Source: Pseudomonas fluorescens
Lineage (GTDB): Bacteria; Pseudomonadota; Gammaproteobacteria; Pseudomonadales; Pseudomonadaceae
Length of the DNA: 64,000 nucleotides
Direction: 5' to 3'
NCBI RefSeq assembly: GCF_900215245.1
Contig: NZ_LT907842.1
Coordinates: 3,534,001-3,598,000, forward strand
Within the stretch, counting starts at the first letter, position 1, and each line of letters opens with the position of its first letter. This document shows positions 1-11,062 of the stretch, in pieces. A program made the translations under genes and the position numbers. The notes beneath the pieces were generated by a model. It did no database searches. It was not told where the DNA came from and was given only the letters and a program-made list of their open reading frames with translations.

Positions 1-224
1 GGTTGCCACAGGGTGTTGCGGCCCTGCATGCGGCGGAAACGGATCAACGCATCCATGATCGCATTGTTGAAGCCATGGCCCATGTGCAGGCTGCCAGTGA
101 CGTTCGGTGGCGGAATCATGATGGTGTAGGACTCGCCCGCGCCTTGCGGGGCGAAATAGTTCTCGGACTCCCAGGTGTTGTACCAGGAAGTTTCAATGGC
201 GTGCGGCTGGTAGGTCTTATCCAT
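1..224 (-). CDS. valS: Valyl-tRNA synthetase, N-terminal part (runs off the left edge)
   Basis: The first 74 codons of a class I aminoacyl-tRNA synthetase that charges tRNA-Val in the cytoplasm. The protein begins [19 protein letters not shown] and contains [18 protein letters not shown], the HIGH-type ATP-binding signature (here HMGH) with the ValRS-typical [10 protein letters not shown] context. The ATG complement lies at 222-224; the rest of the gene, including KMSKS and the editing domain, lies outside the window. In other Pseudomonas valS follows pepA, holC and a small gene; here a large repetitive gene separates it from them. Confidence 0.95.
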   Translation of the reverse strand, partial: MDKTYQPHAIETSWYNTWESENYFAPQGAGESYTIMIPPPNVTGSLHMGHGFNNAIMDALIRFRRMQGRNTLWQ

Positions 225-526
225 GCGCGGCGGGACCCTATTGGCATTTATTCAGGAAAAGCCGGGAAGTATAGCGGGGATGAGCCAGCGCGCGTAGGGC
301 GAGGTGATGGGCGATGTAAAAAACTGCATCACCCGGTTGAACTCGATGTGGTTTACACGGGCTGGCACTCTCTTTTTGAGCGAGGGTAATTGTTACGTAA
401 GCCCATTCTGGCAATACGCTGCTGTTCAGACCGATTTAGCCCCGTGAAATGGGCGCTTGGTCGCTGGGATCGCACGCTGAGTCATTGTGCTTCGCGCGTC
501 ACCAGCTACCGTGCGACCAGACTGGT
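225..526. other. 302-bp gap between the Ig-repeat gene and valS
   Basis: No convincing gene is present. On the minus strand it would hold the 3' end of the Ig-repeat transcript and the valS promoter and leader. A 7-bp inverted repeat GGTGATG/CATCACC lies at 303-309/327-333, and TCGCACG/CGTGCGA arms occur around 469-515. No classical stem plus T-run terminator after the Ig gene was found, so read-through into valS is possible. Confidence 0.4.
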
Positions 527-3190
527 TTATGTCTTGCTCATGGTCAGGATAACTGCTGTCCAGCCAGACACCTGACCACCGTTGGCATTGAATTCCGCCA
601 GGGCCAGTGGCGTCGAGGTGGAGTAGATGTCCTGACTCAGTTGCAGGTTCCAATCACCGTTGCTGTCAGCTTGAGGTTTGCCAAACAACACGCTGCCGCC
701 TTCAAGATAAACGTAGACGATGGCATTGGGCGCGGCTTTGCCGGTCAGCAAGGGGCGCAGTGAGTTGACGGTGGTGGGGCTGGTGAGTTGAGGCGCGCTG
801 CCGGAAGGCAAGGTGTTACTGGTGGGTGCAGTGCTCATGGTCAGGGTAACTGCTGTCCAGCCAGACATCAGAGCACCGTTGGCATTGAATTCCCCCAGAG
901 ACAGTGGCGTCGAGGTGGAGTAGATGTCCTGACTCAGTTGCAGGTTCCAATCACCGTTGCTGTCAGCTTGAGGTTTGCCAAACAACACGCTGCCGCCTTC
1001 AAGATAAACGTAGACGATGGCATTGGGCGCCGCTTTGCCGGTCAGCAAGGGACGCAGTGAGTTGACGGTGGTGGGGCTGGTGAGTTGAGGCGCGCTGCCG
1101 GAAGGCAAGGCGTTACTGGTGGGTGCAGTGCTCATGGTCAGGGTAACGGCTGTCCAGCCAGACATCAGAGCACCGTTGGCATTGAATTCCCCCAGAGACA
1201 GTGGCGTCGAGGTGGAGTAGATGTCCTGACTCAGTTGCAGTTGCCAATCACCGTTGCTGTCAGCTTGAGGTTTGCCAAACAACACGCTGCCGCCTTCAAG
1301 ATAAACGTAGACGATGGCATTGGGCGCCGCTTTGCCGGTCAGCAAGGGACGCAGTGAGTTGACGGTGGTGGGGCTGGTGAGTTGAGGCGCGCTGCCGGAA
1401 GGCAAGGCGTTACTGGTGGGTGCAGTGCTCATGGTCAGGGTAACGGCTGTCCAGCCAGACATCAGAGCACCGTTGGCATTGAATTCCCCCAGAGACAGTG
1501 GCGTCGAGGTGGAGTAGATGTCCTGACTCAGTTGCAGTTGCCAATCACCGTTGCTGTCAGCTTGAGGTTTGCCAAACAACACGCTGCCGCCTTCAAGATA
1601 AACATAGACGATGGCATTGGGCGCCGCTTTGCCGGTCAGCAAGGGGCGCAGTGAGTTGACGGTGGTGGGGCTGGTGAGTTGAGGCGCGCTGCCGGAAGGC
1701 AAGGTGTTACTGGTGGGTGCAGTGCTCATGGTCAGGGTAACGGCTGTCCAGCCAGACATCAGAGCACCGTTGGCATTGAATTCCGCCAGGACCAGTGGCG
1801 TCGAGGTGGAGTAGATGTCCTGACTCAGTTGCAGGTTCCAATCACCGTTGCTGTCAGCTTGAGGTTTGCCAAACAACACGCTGCCGCCTTCAAGATAAAC
1901 GTAGACGATGGCATTGGGCGCCGCTTTGCCGGTCAGCAAGGGGCGCAGTGAGTTGACGGTGGTGGGGCTGGTGAGTTGAGGCGCGCTGCCGGAAGGCAAG
2001 GTGTTACTGGTGGGTGCAGTGCTCATGGTCAGGGTAACGGCTGTCCAGCCAGACATCAGAGCACCGTTGGCATTGAATTCCGCCAGGACCAGTGGCGTCG
2101 AGGTGGAGTAGATGTCCTGACTCAGTTGCAGGTTCCAATCACCGTTGCTGTCAGCTTGAGGTTTGCCAAACAACACGCTGCCGCCTTCAAGATAAACGTA
2201 GACGATGGCATTGGGCGCCGCTTTGCCGGTCAGCAAGGGGCGCAGTGAGTTGACGGTGGTGGGGCTGGTGAGTTGAGGCGCGCTGCCGGAAGGCAAGGTG
2301 TTACTGGTGGGTGCAGTGCTCATGGTCAGGGTAACGGCTGTCCAGCCAGACATCAGAGCACCGTTGGCATTGAATTCCGCCAGGACCAGTGGCGTCGAGG
2401 TGGAGTAGATGTCCTGACTCAGTTGCAGGTTCCAATCACCGTTGCTGTCAGCTTGAGGTTTGCCAAACAACACGCTGCCGCCTTCAAGATAAACATAGAC
2501 GATGGCATTGGGCGCCGCTTTGCCGGTCAGCAAGGGGCGCAGTGAGTTGACGGTGGTGGGGCTGGTGAGTTGAGGCGCGCTGCCGGAAGGCAAGGCGTTG
2601 CTGGTGGGTGCAGTGCTCATGGTCAGGGTAACGGGTGTCCAGCCAGACATCAGAGCACCGTTGGCATTGAATTCCCCCAGAGACAGTGGCGTCGAGGTGG
2701 AGTAGATGTCCTGACTCAGTTGCAGGTTCCAATCACCGTTGCTGTCAGCTTGAGGTTTGCCAAACAACACGCTGCCGCCTTCAAGATAAACATAGACGAT
2801 GGCATTGGGCGCCGCTTTGCCGGTCAGCAAGGGGCGCAGTGAGTTGACGGTGGTGGGGCTGGTGAGTTGAGGAGGGCTGCCGGAAGGCAAGGCGTTACTG
2901 GTGGGTGCAGTGCTCATGGTCAGAATAACGGCTGTCCAGCCAGACATCAGAGCACCGTTGGCATTGAATTCCGCCAGGACCAGTGGCGTCGAGGTGGAGT
3001 AGATGTCCTGACTCAGTTGCAGGTTCCAATCACCGTTGCTGTCAGCTTGAGGTTTGCCAAACAACACGCTGCCGCCTTCAAGATAAACGTAGACGATGGC
3101 ATTGGGCGCGGCTTTGCCGGTCAGTAAGGGACGCAGTGAGTTGACGGTGGTGGGGCTGGTGAGTTGAGGCGCGCTGCCGGAAGGCAAGGC
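527..3190 (-). repeat. Nine tandem 297-bp repeats inside the Ig-like gene
   Basis: The 297-bp unit (99 codons) recurs nine times in phase, with copy boundaries stepping by exactly 297 bp (GGCGCGCTGCCGGAAGGCAAG-type junctions near 790, 1087, 1384, 1681, 1978, 2275, 2572, 2869, 3169). Copies differ at only a few codons: DWN or DWQ, LVLAEF or LSLGEF, SNALP or SNTLP. The differences are reassorted between copies, as expected from unequal crossing-over or gene conversion. Copy number may vary between isolates and may be collapsed in short-read assemblies. Confidence 0.95.
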
Positions 3191-4093
3191 GTTGCCAGAA
3201 CCAGATAGTGCGATGTTAAGCGTATGGGCCGTATCGGCCGATAGCCTAGCGGATTGACTGAACTGGCCGAACTTCAACGTGACCTGGCCAGGAGCAAGAT
3301 CTTGAGGAAATGGGTAGGTCCAGTTGCCGTTGGCGTCGGCATAACAATCGCCGTAGTAGACGTTGACGGCATCATTGTGCACACCAATCCTGGCGTTGGG
3401 CGCGGCTTTGCCGGTGAATGTTGGTCGGACTGTCTGGACGGAGCTGTTGTTGGCCGGGCTGTTGATGACAGGTGGGGTGCCATCGGCCATGGCGCCGTCC
3501 CCAGTGCTCGTCAATAAAACCGTCAACTGAACACCCACCCAAGGCGATAAAGCGTTGCCCCCGGCATCATTCGCGATCAACGCAAGGTCTACCCAGTTAT
3601 TGGCATCAACGACAAGGTCAGTAGTCGGCGTGGCTTCCCAATAGCCATTACTGTCCGCACCCACTGAAGCGTAGTAAACGCTGCCACCCGAATGGGCAAT
3701 CACCACAGTCGCATTCGGTGGTGCCGTCCCTGTAAGCCACGGGCGAAGGGAGTCAACGATAGTCAGGCTGGTGAGAACGGGGGAATTATCTGACTCGGAG
3801 GGGCCGTTTCCTGCCATTGGAGAAGGGTCGCCAACGTGAAAGGCAAGATTGGGTGCATACCCTTGGCTCAGGTCGTAATAGGCGGAGACAGAATAGGGGC
3901 CCAAAGGTAGCGCTATATCGGATTGAGTCAGCCAGTTACCGTTTTCATCGACGGTTGTTTGTGCAACGACTAGACCGGTACCTGATTGACATATGGAGAC
4001 AGGTTGGCCTGGAGTTCCTTCGCCGAAGAAAATCGGGAAGCGCACAGGTGTCCATTCGGTAATTGGATAGAACAGAGTGGGAACGCCCATCAT
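527..4093 (-). CDS. Large tandem Ig-like repeat protein without a signal peptide
   Basis: A 1188-residue protein of roughly twelve Ig-like beta-sandwich modules. Three divergent modules come first (about residues 1-90, 100-200 and 205-305). Nine nearly identical 99-residue modules follow to the C-terminus, each with the core SLRPLLTGKAAPNAIVYVY...GGSVLFGKPQADSNGDW. The last copy ends in VILTMSKT. The start is the ATG at 4093 (or the next codon, 4090), with GGAG 6 nt upstream. The N-terminus MMGVPTLFYPITEW shows no signal peptide, lipobox or transmembrane segment, and no C-terminal anchor or catalytic domain is seen. Similar modules occur in adhesins and secreted repeat proteins, but the export route here is unknown. 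It lies between the small gene after holC and valS, a place normally without such a gene. The repeats look more AT-rich than the neighbours, which suggests acquisition. Function unknown. Confidence 0.85.
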   Translation of the reverse strand: MMGVPTLFYPITEWTPVRFPIFFGEGTPGQPVSICQSGTGLVVAQTTVDENGNWLTQSDIALPLGPYSVSAYYDLSQGYAPNLAFHVGDPSPMAGNGPSESDNSPVLTSLTIVDSLRPWLTGTAPPNATVVIAHSGGSVYYASVGADSNGYWEATPTTDLVVDANNWVDLALIANDAGGNALSPWVGVQLTVLLTSTGDGAMADGTPPVINSPANNSSVQTVRPTFTGKAAPNARIGVHNDAVNVYYGDCYADANGNWTYPFPQDLAPGQVTLKFGQFSQSARLSADTAHTLNIALSGSGNALPSGSAPQLTSPTTVNSLRPLLTGKAAPNAIVYVYLEGGSVLFGKPQADSNGDWNLQLSQDIYSTSTPLVLAEFNANGALMSGWTAVILTMSTAPTSNALPSGSPPQLTSPTTVNSLRPLLTGKAAPNAIVYVYLEGGSVLFGKPQADSNGDWNLQLSQDIYSTSTPLSLGEFNANGALMSGWTPVTLTMSTAPTSNALPSGSAPQLTSPTTVNSLRPLLTGKAAPNAIVYVYLEGGSVLFGKPQADSNGDWNLQLSQDIYSTSTPLVLAEFNANGALMSGWTAVTLTMSTAPTSNTLPSGSAPQLTSPTTVNSLRPLLTGKAAPNAIVYVYLEGGSVLFGKPQADSNGDWNLQLSQDIYSTSTPLVLAEFNANGALMSGWTAVTLTMSTAPTSNTLPSGSAPQLTSPTTVNSLRPLLTGKAAPNAIVYVYLEGGSVLFGKPQADSNGDWNLQLSQDIYSTSTPLVLAEFNANGALMSGWTAVTLTMSTAPTSNTLPSGSAPQLTSPTTVNSLRPLLTGKAAPNAIVYVYLEGGSVLFGKPQADSNGDWQLQLSQDIYSTSTPLSLGEFNANGALMSGWTAVTLTMSTAPTSNALPSGSAPQLTSPTTVNSLRPLLTGKAAPNAIVYVYLEGGSVLFGKPQADSNGDWQLQLSQDIYSTSTPLSLGEFNANGALMSGWTAVTLTMSTAPTSNALPSGSAPQLTSPTTVNSLRPLLTGKAAPNAIVYVYLEGGSVLFGKPQADSNGDWNLQLSQDIYSTSTPLSLGEFNANGALMSGWTAVTLTMSTAPTSNTLPSGSAPQLTSPTTVNSLRPLLTGKAAPNAIVYVYLEGGSVLFGKPQADSNGDWNLQLSQDIYSTSTPLALAEFNANGGQVSGWTAVILTMSKT

Positions 4094-4265
4094 GTAAATC
4101 TCCGACGAGGGATAATTTCAGATGAGCTTTGTCCTTAATCGCTGGGACATCTACTGTTAGAAATACCAGTTACGACAGGCGGCCAGGTCATGATGTGAGT
4201 CGATACGTGCCCACTTTTTGGCACCGGCCGCGTCGCGACACAGGCATTCTGGACATACTCCTGGA
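4094..4265. other. Spacer upstream of the Ig-repeat gene
   Basis: A 172-bp non-coding stretch between the stop of the small holC-linked gene (4266) and the Ig-repeat start. It must contain the ribosome-binding site of the Ig gene (CGGAGATTTAC just upstream of 4093) and probably its own promoter. No clear terminator hairpin was recognised. Confidence 0.4.
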
Positions 4266-4655
4266 TCAAGACTGATATTGATTGAGCAACCGCTCCATCC
4301 GCGCATCCATCCGCCGTTTGATCTCGGCTTCAATATGCGGGGCAAAGTCGTCGATCACATCCTGCATGATCAGTTGCGCGGCGGCACGCAGTTCATTGTC
4401 CAGGTGCAGCAGCAACGCGTCGGGTGCTTTTTCTGCGGCGGGTGCCGGTTCGGCAGCGGGGGCTGGTGTGACAGGTTCAGGTGCGGCAGGTTTGCCACCG
4501 ACCATGTCGAACAACAGCGGAATCTGTACCTCACCCTCAACCGTTTCGGTCAGCAGCGGCGGTTGCAAGTCGTCATCACCGAGCAATTGACGGATCGACT
4601 CCAGGTCGTCCAGCAAGTGGTCGTCTTTTTTAATCGGGTTGGGAGTGTCCATCAT
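4266..4655 (-). CDS. Small acidic protein downstream of holC, unknown function
   Basis: A 129-residue protein starting MMDTPNPIKKDDHLLDDLES. The tandem ATGs at 4655/4652 lie 5-8 nt after the holC stop, so translation is probably coupled; a longer reading frame into holC was rejected. Layout: acidic N-terminal segment with a DDLESIRQLL helix, an Ala/Pro-rich linker (about residues 55-78, PAAPEPVTPAPAAEPAPAAEK), and a C-terminal helical region of alternating charges ending MDARMERLLNQYQS. Position between holC and valS is typical for Pseudomonas, where this gene is annotated as hypothetical. A link to the DNA polymerase III chi subunit is possible from position only. Confidence 0.75.
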   Translation of the reverse strand: MMDTPNPIKKDDHLLDDLESIRQLLGDDDLQPPLLTETVEGEVQIPLLFDMVGGKPAAPEPVTPAPAAEPAPAAEKAPDALLLHLDNELRAAAQLIMQDVIDDFAPHIEAEIKRRMDARMERLLNQYQS

Positions 4656-4659
4656 GTGC

Positions 4660-5088
4660 TCAAAGTCGTTGTAGCCGGTGATCTTGCAGAGGATAGCCCT
4701 GTTCGCGGTAGAAACGGAAACTCTCCCGCGCAGCCTGACGAATAGCCGGGTCTTCCACCACCACTTCCGCCACACGGGCAAAAGCCTTGGCAAAGGCCGG
4801 TACTTTCAGATCCAGGTTGACCAGCAGGTCATGGTGACTGCCGCAGTTGTCGCCCAGACCCAACACAATCAGGCCTTCGGGTTCGGACTCGGCGGGGCCG
4901 TGGGGCACGAAGCTTTCGCCCTTGAAGCGCCACAGGCGGGCGTCGAGGTCTTCACGCTGGGCGGCATCGCTGCAGTGCAGGTAGATGCGGTGGCCCATGC
5001 GCCAGGCTTTTTCGGTGAGTTTGCAGGCAAAGTCCAGGCGCGCAGAGGGATCGGCGCTGGGCAATATATAGAAGTCGACTTGGGTCAT
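4660..5088 (-). CDS. holC: DNA polymerase III subunit chi
   Basis: A 142-residue chi subunit of the clamp-loader complex. In the family, chi binds psi and single-stranded-DNA-binding protein to hold the replisome on SSB-coated template. The N-terminus MTQVDFYILPSADPSARLDFACKL, the HRIYLHCSDAAQREDLDARLW stretch and FVPHG are typical of HolC. AGGAACCGCA precedes the ATG at 5088. It follows pepA by 51 bp, as in many gamma-proteobacteria, and the next gene starts within 10 nt of its stop. Confidence 0.95.
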   Translation of the reverse strand: MTQVDFYILPSADPSARLDFACKLTEKAWRMGHRIYLHCSDAAQREDLDARLWRFKGESFVPHGPAESEPEGLIVLGLGDNCGSHHDLLVNLDLKVPAFAKAFARVAEVVVEDPAIRQAARESFRFYREQGYPLQDHRLQRL

Positions 5089-5102
5089 TGCGGTTCCTGA
5101 GA

Positions 5103-5128
5103 CCGGAGCGGCGCGAGGGCCGCCCCGG
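5103..5128 (-). promoter_or_regulatory. GC-rich hairpin between pepA and holC
   Basis: Arms CCGGAGCGGC (5103-5112) and GCCGCCCCGG (5119-5128) pair with one mismatch around a 6-nt loop. On the minus-strand transcript the hairpin follows the pepA stop directly and has no T-tract. It more likely sets the pepA/holC mRNA ratio by processing, stabilisation or partial attenuation than acts as a full terminator. Confidence 0.5.
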
Positions 5129-5139
5129 AATCTTCAGTT

Positions 5140-6915
<1,776 letters not shown>

Positions 6916-8034
6916 TTGATCGTCTTCCGTTATCTGTCCCGCGAAGTCCTGTTGACCCTGAGTGCCGTGAGTGCGGTATTGCTGGTCATCACCATGAGTG
7001 GTCGTTTCGTCAAATTCCTCGCCCAGGCCGCCTCGGGCGCCCTGGACCCAGGCTCGTTGTTCCTGATCATGGGCTTTCGCCTGCCGGGGTTTTTGCAACT
7101 GATCCTGCCGCTCGGCCTGTTCCTGGGCATTCTGCTGGCCTATGGCCGGTTGTACCTGGAAAGTGAAATGACCGTGCTTTCGGCCACCGGCATGAGCCAG
7201 CAGCGTCTGCTGGCCATGACCATGGTGCCCGCGACCGGCGTTGCCCTGCTGGTGGCGTGGTTGAGCATGAGCCTGGCGCCCCAGGGCGCCATGCAGTTCC
7301 AGCTGCTGCTGAACAAGCAGGATGCCATGACCGAGTTCGACACCCTCGAGCCCGGGCGCTTTCAAGCGCTCAACGACGGTACGCGGGTGACCTATACCGA
7401 AACCATGACCGATGACCGTTCCAACCTGGGCGGCGTGTTTATTTCCCAGAAAAACCTCGGGCAGAATCAGAAAGACCGTGGGATCTCGATTCTGGTGGCC
7501 AACAGCGGGCGCCAGGAAGTACGCCCTGACGGCAGCCGTTACCTGATCCTGGAAAATGGCTTTCGTTACGACGGCAGCCCAGGGCTGGCGGATTACCGGG
7601 CGATCAAGTACGACACGTATGGCGTAATGCTGGCCAAGCCGGAGATCAGCGAAGAGGTCACCGACCGCGACGCACTCCCGACGTCGTCGCTGTTCGGCAA
7701 TACGGAACTGCGCTCCGTCGCAGAACTGCAATGGCGAATTTCCCTGCCGCTGCTGGTGTTTATCGTGACCTTGATGGCGGTGCCGCTGTCGCGCGTCAAC
7801 CCGCGTCAGGGCCGTTTCCTCAAGCTGCTGCCAGCGATCCTGCTGTACATGGCCTACCTGACCCTGCTGATTTCCGCCCGTGGCTCCCTGGAGAAGGGCA
7901 ACCTGTCGCCGGCGCTCGGCCTGTGGTGGGTGCACGGCGTCTTCCTGGCGATCGGCCTGGGGCTGCTCTACTGGGAACCTATCCGTTTGAACATGAAGAG
8001 CCGTCGTGGCCTGAAGGAGTTGGCTCGTGGCTAA
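6916..8034 (+). CDS. lptF: LPS export permease LptF
   Basis: Inner-membrane permease half of the LptB2FG ABC exporter, which extracts lipopolysaccharide from the inner membrane and feeds the LptC-A-D bridge. The protein shows the YjgP/YjgQ layout: N-terminal TM helices (VLLTLSAVSAVLLVI; LQLILPLGLFLGILLAYG), a periplasmic beta-jellyroll (about residues 130-260), and three C-terminal TM helices. I place the start at TTG 6916 (MIVFRYLSREVL), which has GGAG at 6904-6907 with 8-nt spacing; the upstream GTG at 6907 overlaps that GGAG. It overlaps lptG by 8 nt. Confidence 0.93.
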   Translation: MIVFRYLSREVLLTLSAVSAVLLVITMSGRFVKFLAQAASGALDPGSLFLIMGFRLPGFLQLILPLGLFLGILLAYGRLYLESEMTVLSATGMSQQRLLAMTMVPATGVALLVAWLSMSLAPQGAMQFQLLLNKQDAMTEFDTLEPGRFQALNDGTRVTYTETMTDDRSNLGGVFISQKNLGQNQKDRGISILVANSGRQEVRPDGSRYLILENGFRYDGSPGLADYRAIKYDTYGVMLAKPEISEEVTDRDALPTSSLFGNTELRSVAELQWRISLPLLVFIVTLMAVPLSRVNPRQGRFLKLLPAILLYMAYLTLLISARGSLEKGNLSPALGLWWVHGVFLAIGLGLLYWEPIRLNMKSRRGLKELARG

Positions 8035-9106
8035 GCTCGATCGCTACATTGGTAGCAGCGTACTGATCGCCATCCTGGCGGTATTGGGCATCATCCTTGG
8101 CCTGGCCTGCTTGTTCGCCTTCATTGATGAAGTCGGCAATGTCACCGACACCTATACGGTCACGGACGTGCTGAGCTACGTGGCGCTGACCGCGCCGCGC
8201 CGTCTCTACGACATGATGCCGATGGCGGCACTGATCGGTTGCCTGATCGGCCTGGGCAGCCTGGCCAGCAGCAGCGAATTGACCATCATGCGCGCCGCCG
8301 GTGTTTCCATCGGCCGTATCGTCTGGGCGGTGATGAAACCCATGCTGTTGCTGATGGCCTGTAGTGTGCTGATCGGCGAATACGTCGCGCCACCCACCGA
8401 AGCCACGGCCCAGGCCAATCGCGCCCTGGCCCAGGGGTCGGGGGATGCGCAGAGCGCCAAGCACGGCCTGTGGCACCGCCAGGGTGATGAATTTATCCAC
8501 ATCAACGCCGTGCAGCCGGGCGGTCTGTTGGTGGGTGTGACGCGTTATACGTTCGATAAAGAGCGGCACATGCTGACCTCCAGCTTCTCCAGGCGCGCGC
8601 AGTACGATGAAGGGAAGTGGGAGCTGTACGACGTCACCACGACTTATTTCCATAATGTAGGGCAGGGCAACAAGGCCAGCACCGAAGTCGTCAATGTGCC
8701 GTCCGAGCAATGGGACATCGCCCTGAAGCCGGAGCTGCTCAACACCGTGGTGATGATCCCGGAAGCGCTGCCGATCTCCGGGTTGTGGAGCTATATCCAC
8801 TACCTCAAGGACCAGGGGCTGAACAACGGCCGCTACTGGTTGGCATTTTGGGTCAAGGTGTTGCAGCCGGTGGTCACCGCCGCGCTGGTATTGATGGCTA
8901 TTTCGTTCATCTTCGGCCCGTTGCGTTCCGTGACCCTTGGCCAGCGGGTGTTCACCGGCGTGCTGGTGGGCTTTACCTTCCGTATCGCCCAGGACCTGCT
9001 GGGCCCGTCGAGCCTGGTGTTCGGTTTCTCGCCGCTGTTTGCGGTGCTGGTGCCGACCGCCATCTGCGCCCTGGCCGGGTTCTGGCTGTTGCGTCGGGCC
9101 GGTTGA
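8027..9106 (+). CDS. lptG: LPS export permease LptG
   Basis: The 359-residue partner permease of LptF in the LptB2FG lipopolysaccharide exporter. It begins MAKLDRYIGSSVLIAILAV from a GTG at 8027 inside the end of lptF, so the two are translationally coupled. TM helices lie near residues 12-35, 60-85 and 95-120; the periplasmic jellyroll spans about 125-270; three further helices follow. The ATPase lptB is not in this window, as usual. A strong terminator follows. Confidence 0.95.
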   Translation: MAKLDRYIGSSVLIAILAVLGIILGLACLFAFIDEVGNVTDTYTVTDVLSYVALTAPRRLYDMMPMAALIGCLIGLGSLASSSELTIMRAAGVSIGRIVWAVMKPMLLLMACSVLIGEYVAPPTEATAQANRALAQGSGDAQSAKHGLWHRQGDEFIHINAVQPGGLLVGVTRYTFDKERHMLTSSFSRRAQYDEGKWELYDVTTTYFHNVGQGNKASTEVVNVPSEQWDIALKPELLNTVVMIPEALPISGLWSYIHYLKDQGLNNGRYWLAFWVKVLQPVVTAALVLMAISFIFGPLRSVTLGQRVFTGVLVGFTFRIAQDLLGPSSLVFGFSPLFAVLVPTAICALAGFWLLRRAG

Positions 9107-9122
9107 TTCGGCGCTTATGAAC

Positions 9123-9160
9123 AAAAAATGCCCCGCTCCCAGGATCGGGGCATTTTTGTT
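9123..9160 (+). terminator. Intrinsic terminator after lptFG
   Basis: AAAATGCCCCG (about 9126-9135) pairs with CGGGGCATTTTT (9146-9157) around a 10-nt loop, with a run of T on the 3' side and A on the 5' side. It ends the lptFG transcript 16 bp after the lptG stop, before lepA. Confidence 0.9.
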
Positions 9161-9257
9161 CTGGTCAGCAAAGATGACGCCCGGCCTGAGCATCAGGTAC
9201 AATTCCCGGCTATTTTTCAGCGGGCAATCTGCCTGCAGCCTTTTTGAGTGTTGATCC

Positions 9258-11057
9258 GTGAGTGATTTGAGTCATATCCGCAATTTCTCCATCATCGCCC
9301 ACATTGACCATGGCAAGTCGACGCTGGCCGATCGATTCATCCAGATGTGCGGCGGCCTTGCCGAGCGTGAAATGGAAGCCCAGGTCCTGGACTCCATGGA
9401 CCTTGAGCGTGAACGCGGGATCACCATCAAGGCCCACAGCGTTACCCTGTACTACACCGCCAAAGACGGTATCAAGTACCAGCTGAACTTCATTGACACC
9501 CCCGGCCACGTTGACTTCACTTACGAAGTCAGCCGCTCGCTGGCGGCATGTGAAGGCGCCTTGCTGGTGGTTGACGCCGGCCAGGGCGTTGAAGCCCAGT
9601 CCGTTGCCAACTGCTACACGGCGATCGAGCAGGGCCTTGAGGTCATGCCGGTACTGAACAAGATCGACCTGCCCCAGGCCGATCCGGACCGTGTTAAAGA
9701 AGAAATCGAAAAGATCATCGGCATTGATGCCACCGACGCCGTCGAGTGCAGCGCCAAGACCGGCCTGGGCGTCGATGAAGTGCTCGAACGCCTGGTCAAG
9801 ACCATTCCTGCGCCTACCGGCAACTACGAAGATCCGCTGCAAGCGTTGATCATCGACTCCTGGTTCGACAACTACCTGGGGGTTGTTTCCCTGGTACGTG
9901 TGCGCCACGGCCGGGTGAAGAAGGGCGACAAGATCCTGGTTAAATCCACCGGCAAGATCCACCTGGTGGACAGCGTCGGCGTGTTCAACCCCAAGCACAC
10001 CGCTACCACTGACCTGAAGGCCGGTGAAGTTGGCTTCATCATCGCCGGTATCAAGGACATTCACGGTGCGCCGGTCGGTGACACCCTGACCTTGAGCTCC
10101 ACCCCTGATGTAGACGTGCTGCCGGGCTTCAAGCGCATCCAGCCGCAGGTTTACGCCGGCCTGTTCCCAGTGAGCTCCGACGACTTCGAAGACTTCCGTG
10201 AAGCCCTGCAAAAGCTGACGCTCAACGATTCGTCGTTGCAGTACACCCCGGAAAGCTCCGACGCTCTCGGCTTCGGCTTCCGTTGTGGCTTCCTCGGCAT
10301 GCTGCACATGGAAATCATCCAGGAGCGCCTTGAGCGCGAATACGACCTGGACCTGATCACCACCGCGCCAACGGTTATTTTTGAGCTGGCGCTGAAAACC
10401 GGTGAAACGATTTACGTCGATAACCCGTCCAAGCTTCCAGATCTGTCCTCCATTGAAGACATGCGCGAGCCGATCGTGCGGGCCAATATCCTGGTCCCGC
10501 AGGAACACCTGGGCAACGTCATTACCCTGTGTATCGAAAAACGTGGCGTACAGCACGACATGTTGTTCCTCGGTACCCAAGTGCAAGTGACCTACGATTT
10601 GCCGATGAACGAAGTGGTCCTGGACTTCTTCGACCGTCTCAAATCCACCAGTCGCGGCTATGCTTCGCTGGATTACCATTTCGACCGTTACCAATCGGCT
10701 AATCTGGTGAAGCTGGATGTGCTGATCAACGGCGACAAGGTCGATGCGCTTGCGCTGATCGTGCACAAGGACAACGCGCACTACAAAGGTCGTCAGCTGA
10801 CCGAGAAGATGAAAGAACTGATTCCGCGCCAGATGTTCGACGTCGCGATCCAGGCCGCCATTGGCGGGCAGATCATTGCGCGAACCTCCGTCAAGGCACT
10901 CAGAAAGAACGTACTGGCCAAATGCTACGGCGGTGACGTAAGCCGTAAGCGCAAACTGCTTGAGAAGCAAAAGGCCGGTAAAAAACGCATGAAGCAAGTG
11001 GGCAACGTGGAAATTCCACAAGAAGCCTTCCTTGCGGTGCTCAGGTTGGATAGTTAG
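9258..11057 (+). CDS. lepA: Elongation factor 4 (LepA), ribosome-associated GTPase
   Basis: A 599-residue translational GTPase paralogous to EF-G. It binds ribosomes and is implicated in back-translocation and 30S biogenesis. G1 AHIDHGKST lies near residue 14; the switch region with RGITIKA and DTPGH follows; NKIDLP is the G4 motif. The C-terminus carries the LepA-specific [16 protein letters not shown] basic domain. Length is exactly that of the family. GTG start at 9258. lepB follows 5 bp after the stop, the usual lep operon. Confidence 0.98.
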
Positions 11058-11062
11058 GTCCT

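Noticed and set aside
225..526. T-box or other riboswitch leader for valS
   Set aside because: T-box control is not typical of gamma-proteobacteria and no specifier loop or T-box sequence was found; only weak dyads are present.
449..3127. Series of plus-strand 90-codon ORFs at 297-bp steps
   Set aside because: They are antisense shadows of the Ig repeats; their regular spacing comes from the repeat period and they have no ribosome-binding sites or known domains.
527..3190. CRISPR-like regular repeats
   Set aside because: The period is 297 bp, units are coding and in phase, and no short repeat with unique spacers exists.
9210..11021. 603-codon minus-strand ORF
   Set aside because: It is the antisense of lepA, which is complete and canonical.
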